A stretch of 64,000 bases of DNA from Acidovorax sp. FJL06 (GTDB taxonomy: Bacteria; Pseudomonadota; Gammaproteobacteria; Burkholderiales; Burkholderiaceae_C): the NCBI RefSeq assembly GCF_003852545.1, contig NZ_QAJR01000030.1:62001-126000 (forward strand). The letters run 5' to 3'. Position numbers and translations under genes: made by a program. A model generated the notes under the pieces. That model did no database searches and was not told where the DNA came from. It saw only the letters and a list, made by a program, of their open reading frames with translations. Shown one piece after another: positions 60,975 through 64,000 of this stretch (its first letter is position 1; each line of letters starts with the position of its first letter).

Positions 60975-61940
60975 ATGAATTTTCAGCAACTGCGCTCCGT
61001 GCGCGAAGCCGTGCGGCGCGGCTTCAACCTGACCGAGGTGGCCCACATGCTGCACACCTCGCAACCCGGCGTGAGCCGGCAGATCCGCGAAATGGAGGAA
61101 GAGCTGGGCGTGGAGATCTTCGTGCGCGTGGGCAAGCGGCTCACGGGGCTCACCCCGCCCGGCGAGGCCCTGCTGCCCACGGTGGAGCGCCTGCTGCTCG
61201 AAGCCGACAACCTCAAGCGCGCCGGCCAGGACTTCAGCGACAGCGCGCAGGGGCGGCTGTCGGTGGCGGCCACGCACTCGCAGGCGCGGTATGCGCTGCC
61301 CCAGGTGGTGCGCGACTTCCGTGCGCTGTTCCCGCAGGTATCGCTGCACCTGCACCAGGGCTCGCCGCGCCAGGTGGCCGAGATGCTGATGTCCGGCGAG
61401 GCCGACATCGGCGTGGCCACCGAGGCACTGGCCGGCTATGACGGCCTGGTGACCTTGCCCTGCTACCGCTGGACGCACAGCATCGTGGTGCCGCCCGGCC
61501 ACCCGCTGCTGGACCAGGCCGGGCCAGTGACGCTGGAGCAGCTGGCCGAGCACCCCATCATCACCTACGAGCTGGGCTACACGGGCCGGGCCCACATCGA
61601 CGAGGCCTTTGCGCGCGAGGGCATCGCGCCCGACATCGTGCTCACCGCCATGGACGCCGACGTGATCAAGACCTATGTGGAGCTGGGCATGGGCGTGGGC
61701 ATCGTGGCCTCGATCGCGGTGGACGCCGAGCGCGACCGCCACCTGCGGCTCATCGACGCGGGCCACCTGTTCGAGGTGAACCTCACGCGCCTGGGCCTGC
61801 GCCGGGGCGCGTGGCTGCGCGGCTATGCCTACCACTTCATCGAGAGCTTCGTGCCCACGCTCACGCGCGAGGCGGTGGAGCGGGCCGTGCAGCACAGCGC
61901 GCAGGCGGCGGGCGACCCGGCCGGACTGGCGGAGTGGTGA
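60975..61940 (+). CDS. CysB-family LysR-type regulator
   Basis: 321 residues. The helix-turn-helix MNFQQLRSVREAVRRGFNLTEVAHMLHTSQPGVSRQI is the CysB/Cbl type, followed by the effector domain with GRLSVAATHSQARYALP and LGMGVGIVASIAV. CysB and Cbl/SsuR control sulfate and sulfonate genes and sense acetylserine, APS or sulfate. Its place at the end of the ssuF2-Bug group makes it the prime candidate regulator of both ssu regions and perhaps the cys operon. CysB and Cbl cannot be separated here. Confidence 0.88.
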   Translation: MNFQQLRSVREAVRRGFNLTEVAHMLHTSQPGVSRQIREMEEELGVEIFVRVGKRLTGLTPPGEALLPTVERLLLEADNLKRAGQDFSDSAQGRLSVAATHSQARYALPQVVRDFRALFPQVSLHLHQGSPRQVAEMLMSGEADIGVATEALAGYDGLVTLPCYRWTHSIVVPPGHPLLDQAGPVTLEQLAEHPIITYELGYTGRAHIDEAFAREGIAPDIVLTAMDADVIKTYVELGMGVGIVASIAVDAERDRHLRLIDAGHLFEVNLTRLGLRRGAWLRGYAYHFIESFVPTLTREAVERAVQHSAQAAGDPAGLAEW

Positions 61941-62039
61941 GCCGGCGCAGGCTTTGGGCGCAATGCCATCGAAGGCGCAAGGATTTGCCGGGTCGCCATG
62001 GCGAAACCCTGCGCGGCTCTCGGTAGAATCCCGCTGCCC

Positions 62040-62408
62040 ATGCGACGCCTGCTTGCCATCTTCCTGCTCATCCTGCTGCCGCTCCAGGCGGCCTGGGTGG
62101 CTGCCGCGCCGTACTGTGGGCACGAGCCCTCGGCGGCGGTGGAGCATGTGGGCCACCACCAGCACGCACACGAGTCCCATGGCGCGGCACCAGCGGCTGC
62201 CGATGCGGGCCCCGACCAGGGCACGCCCGCTGGCCTGGCCGACCTGGACTGCCATTCCTGCCACGGCTACGGCAGTGCCATGGTGCTGGAGCCTGGCGTC
62301 CCGCGCGCAGCGCCCAGCCCGTCGCGCTACCCGCAGGGCATCGCCCTGCAGTCTTTGCAACCCCCGCTCTCCCGGCCTGAACGCCCCAGGTGGCAGCCCC
62401 TCGCCTGA
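62040..62408 (+). CDS. CzcI-like His-rich exported protein
   Basis: 122 residues with a signal peptide (RRLLAIFLLILLPLQAAWVAAA) and a metal-ligand-rich part, EHVGHHQHAHESHG and DCHSCHGYG. The CzcI family lies just before czcC in heavy-metal RND operons and is thought to act in periplasmic metal handling or regulation. The C-terminal third (LQPPLSRPERPRWQPLA) is not metal binding. It is followed by the CzcC-like gene after 156 bases. Confidence 0.7.
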   Translation: MRRLLAIFLLILLPLQAAWVAAAPYCGHEPSAAVEHVGHHQHAHESHGAAPAAADAGPDQGTPAGLADLDCHSCHGYGSAMVLEPGVPRAAPSPSRYPQGIALQSLQPPLSRPERPRWQPLA

Positions 62409-62564
62409 ACGGCGAGGCGGGCCGGGCGGCCCTTTCCCCAGCGACTTGGTCTGAGCGCTCCCTGAACCTGTTCTGAGCGCCTGGCCGGTGCGCCTGTGCG
62501 CCGGTGCGCACAGGCTGTCGTGCCTCGCCGATTTCAACGTGGTTTTCCACCAACGAGGAATCGG

Positions 62565-63881
62565 ATGCAAACAATCAAGCGATGGCCCGCGCGGCCGTCA
62601 TTCCCATCCTGGCCGCTGGTTGTGGCGGCAGGCTGGATGGTTTCCACCATGGCGTGGGCGCAGCAGCCGCCCGGGGGCCTTGCCGCCACAGCGCCCACCC
62701 CGCTGTCGCTGCACGGCGTGTTCGAGCAGGCCTGGGCCCGGCAGCCCGAGGCGCGCTCGGCCGACCTGCGCCGCGCTGCGGCCGACGCCACACGCCAGGC
62801 CGCGTCGGCCTGGACGCCAGAGCCCCTGGCGCTGAACCTGCAGACCCAGACCGACCGGCCCGGGTCGAACCACGGCAGCCGGGAGTACGAGGCCGGCGTG
62901 TCGGTGCCCCTGTGGCTGCCGGGCGAGCGGGCCCGCAAGGGCCGGCTGGCGCACGCGGAGCAGGCCGCGCTGGAGAGTGGCTTGGCGGCCGCCCGGCTGC
63001 GGCTGGCGGGCGAGGTGCGCGAGGCCTGGTGGGCCTGGCAGCGCGCCCGGGCCGAGCTGGACCTGACCCAGGACCGGCTGGCCAGTGCCCAGGGCCTGGC
63101 GCGCGACGTGGCCCGCAGGTTCAAGGCGGGCGACCTGTCGCAGGCCGACAGGCACCAGGCCGACAGCGCGGTGGCCCAGGCCGAGTCCGCCGTGGCCGAA
63201 GCGCAGGGCGCGCACGATGGGGTCCTGGCAGCGCTGCGCGCGCACTGGGGCGCCCGCCCTGCCGATGCAGCGCCGGGCGAGGGCGGAGGCAGCGACGAAG
63301 CCCGGCCCGAACCCCTGCCCGGACCCCTGTCTGTGGCCGCGGTGCCCGAAGCCCATCCCGCACTGGCCGAACTGCACGACCAGGCCTGGACTGCGCGCAG
63401 GGCGGCCGAGCTGGCCGCCACCCAGACGCGCGCCAACCCGGAGCTGACGCTGGCCACCACCCGCAGCAAGGGGCAGGCGGGCGAGCGCTACCAGCAGACC
63501 GTGACCCTGGGCGTGCGCATTCCGCTGGGCGCGGGGCCCCGCGCGCAGGCGCGGGAGGCCACGGCCCTGGCCGAAACGGCCGACGCTGAGGCCCGCGCGG
63601 CCATTGCGCAGTCGCGGCTGGCCGCCGAAGCCGCTGCGGCCCGGGCACGGCTTGCGGCCCTGCAGGCCCAGGTGGCGGCCATGGCCCGCAACGCTGGGCT
63701 GGCGCGCGAAACCCTGGCCTTTTACGAAAAGTCGTTCCGCCTGGGCGAGACGGACCTGCCCACGCGGCTGCGCGTGGCGCTGGAGGCCGCCCAGGCCCAG
63801 CGGCAACTGGCGCGCCTGCGCATCGACGAAGCCGCCGCCGTCTCTGCATTGCGCCAGGCCCTGGGCCTGTTGCCCGAATGA
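62565..63881 (+). CDS. CzcC-like TolC-family outer membrane efflux protein
   Basis: 438 residues with a signal peptide ending near AWAQQ. Two long helical repeats of the TolC/OEP fold: LSLHGVFEQAWARQPEARSADLRRAA and PEAHPALAELHDQAWTARRAAELAATQ mark the start of each half. It forms the outer membrane exit duct of an RND pump, here probably Co/Zn/Cd. A GAGGAA site precedes the ATG. The adaptor gene follows 45 bases downstream. Confidence 0.87.
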   Translation: MQTIKRWPARPSFPSWPLVVAAGWMVSTMAWAQQPPGGLAATAPTPLSLHGVFEQAWARQPEARSADLRRAAADATRQAASAWTPEPLALNLQTQTDRPGSNHGSREYEAGVSVPLWLPGERARKGRLAHAEQAALESGLAAARLRLAGEVREAWWAWQRARAELDLTQDRLASAQGLARDVARRFKAGDLSQADRHQADSAVAQAESAVAEAQGAHDGVLAALRAHWGARPADAAPGEGGGSDEARPEPLPGPLSVAAVPEAHPALAELHDQAWTARRAAELAATQTRANPELTLATTRSKGQAGERYQQTVTLGVRIPLGAGPRAQAREATALAETADAEARAAIAQSRLAAEAAAARARLAALQAQVAAMARNAGLARETLAFYEKSFRLGETDLPTRLRVALEAAQAQRQLARLRIDEAAAVSALRQALGLLPE

Positions 63882-63926
63882 CCGGGGTTTGTTCCCCATC
63901 CACAACGCATCTGACAAGCAAGCAAC

Positions 63927-64000
63927 ATGAAACCAATCCCTTTTTTCCGGGCGCTGTGTGCCGCCCTGGTGCTGGGCCTTTCCCTCCAGGCCGCCTGGGC
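63927..64000 (+). CDS. Start of the next czc gene, probable periplasmic adaptor (partial, runs off right edge)
   Basis: Only 24 codons are visible: MKPIPFFRALCAALVLGLSL plus QAAWA, a signal peptide. In czc-type loci the gene after czcC is czcB, the membrane fusion (HlyD-like) adaptor, so that is the expected identity; the sequence itself shows only an exported protein. Confidence 0.5.
   Translation, partial: MKPIPFFRALCAALVLGLSLQAAW

Noticed and set aside
59523-62570. 1015-codon minus-strand frame across ssuF2, Bug and regulator genes
   Set aside because: Spans several well-identified plus-strand genes; pure high-GC antisense frame.

Overview
The window is a high-GC (about two thirds G+C by eye) chromosomal segment whose proteins, gene orders and intergenic repeats look like a Comamonadaceae betaproteobacterium, most probably Acidovorax or a close relative. 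This rests on gene content (a cd1-type denitrifier with heme d1 genes, a Pseudomonas-like ssu operon with ssuF, Bug-family binding proteins, long-form ThiE, penicillin acylase) and on short palindromic intergenic repeats; no database search was possible. Nearly every base belongs to a recognisable gene. The one clear exception is a lower-GC island at about 32.9-34.7 kb.

Layout. 0-6.1 kb: nitrite respiration. nirS, nirM, nirC, nirF, nirDL and a further NirG/H-type gene run leftward and off the window. nirE (uroporphyrinogen-III methyltransferase) is divergent, and a near-ideal FNR/DNR-type box lies in the shared promoter region. 6.1-18.8 kb: housekeeping and orphan genes, namely an RlhA-like U32 protein, an orphan LivK-type binding protein, a tRNA adenosine deaminase (TadA) fused in frame to a haloalkane-dehalogenase-like hydrolase, an LD-carboxypeptidase, a class III cyclase fused to an FHA domain, a penicillin acylase-family enzyme and an L,D-transpeptidase. 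18.9-26.8 kb: fatty-acyl-CoA catabolism (acyl-CoA dehydrogenase, APH-like kinase, Crp/Fnr regulator, enoyl-CoA hydratase, 3-hydroxyacyl-CoA dehydrogenase) and a FimV-like protein. 26.8-32.9 kb: thiamine genes thiO-thiS-thiG-thiE behind a TPP riboswitch, thiD, and a CytX-type transporter behind a second TPP riboswitch.

32.9-34.7 kb is an atypical island. It holds an IS110-type transposase remnant, a broken small membrane-protein ORF, an attC-like imperfect palindrome, a low-GC secreted protein and, at its right edge, a third TPP riboswitch-like sequence with no gene to control. 35.0-39.5 kb has an AMP-forming acyl-CoA ligase with a binding protein, then ferredoxin-NADP reductase and ferredoxin. 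39.6-45.6 kb is the assimilatory sulfate operon tauE-cysI-DUF934-cysH-cysD-cysN. 45.8-48.2 kb has mnmC and an iron-trafficking gene of the YggX type. 48.4-61.9 kb is a sulfate/sulfonate scavenging region: sbp, ssuE-like, two ssuA-like genes, ssuD, a VOC protein, ssuC, ssuB, ssuF, a TetR-ADH-SDR group, a second nearly identical ssuF, a Bug binding protein and a CysB-family regulator. 62.0-64.0 kb starts a czc-type metal efflux locus that runs off the right edge.

The strongest unexplained structure is a family of small two-hairpin repeats: six clear copies plus one decayed copy. They sit in gene junctions, and their stems show paired sequence changes between copies. Some copies have been absorbed into genes, supplying the last codons of the L,D-transpeptidase, the ribosome-binding region of ssuB, the start codon of the tadA fusion and possibly the N-terminal tail of CysN. 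Two unrelated roughly 130-160 bp intergenic imperfect inverted repeats were also found. No CRISPR array, prophage, rRNA or tRNA gene was recognised.
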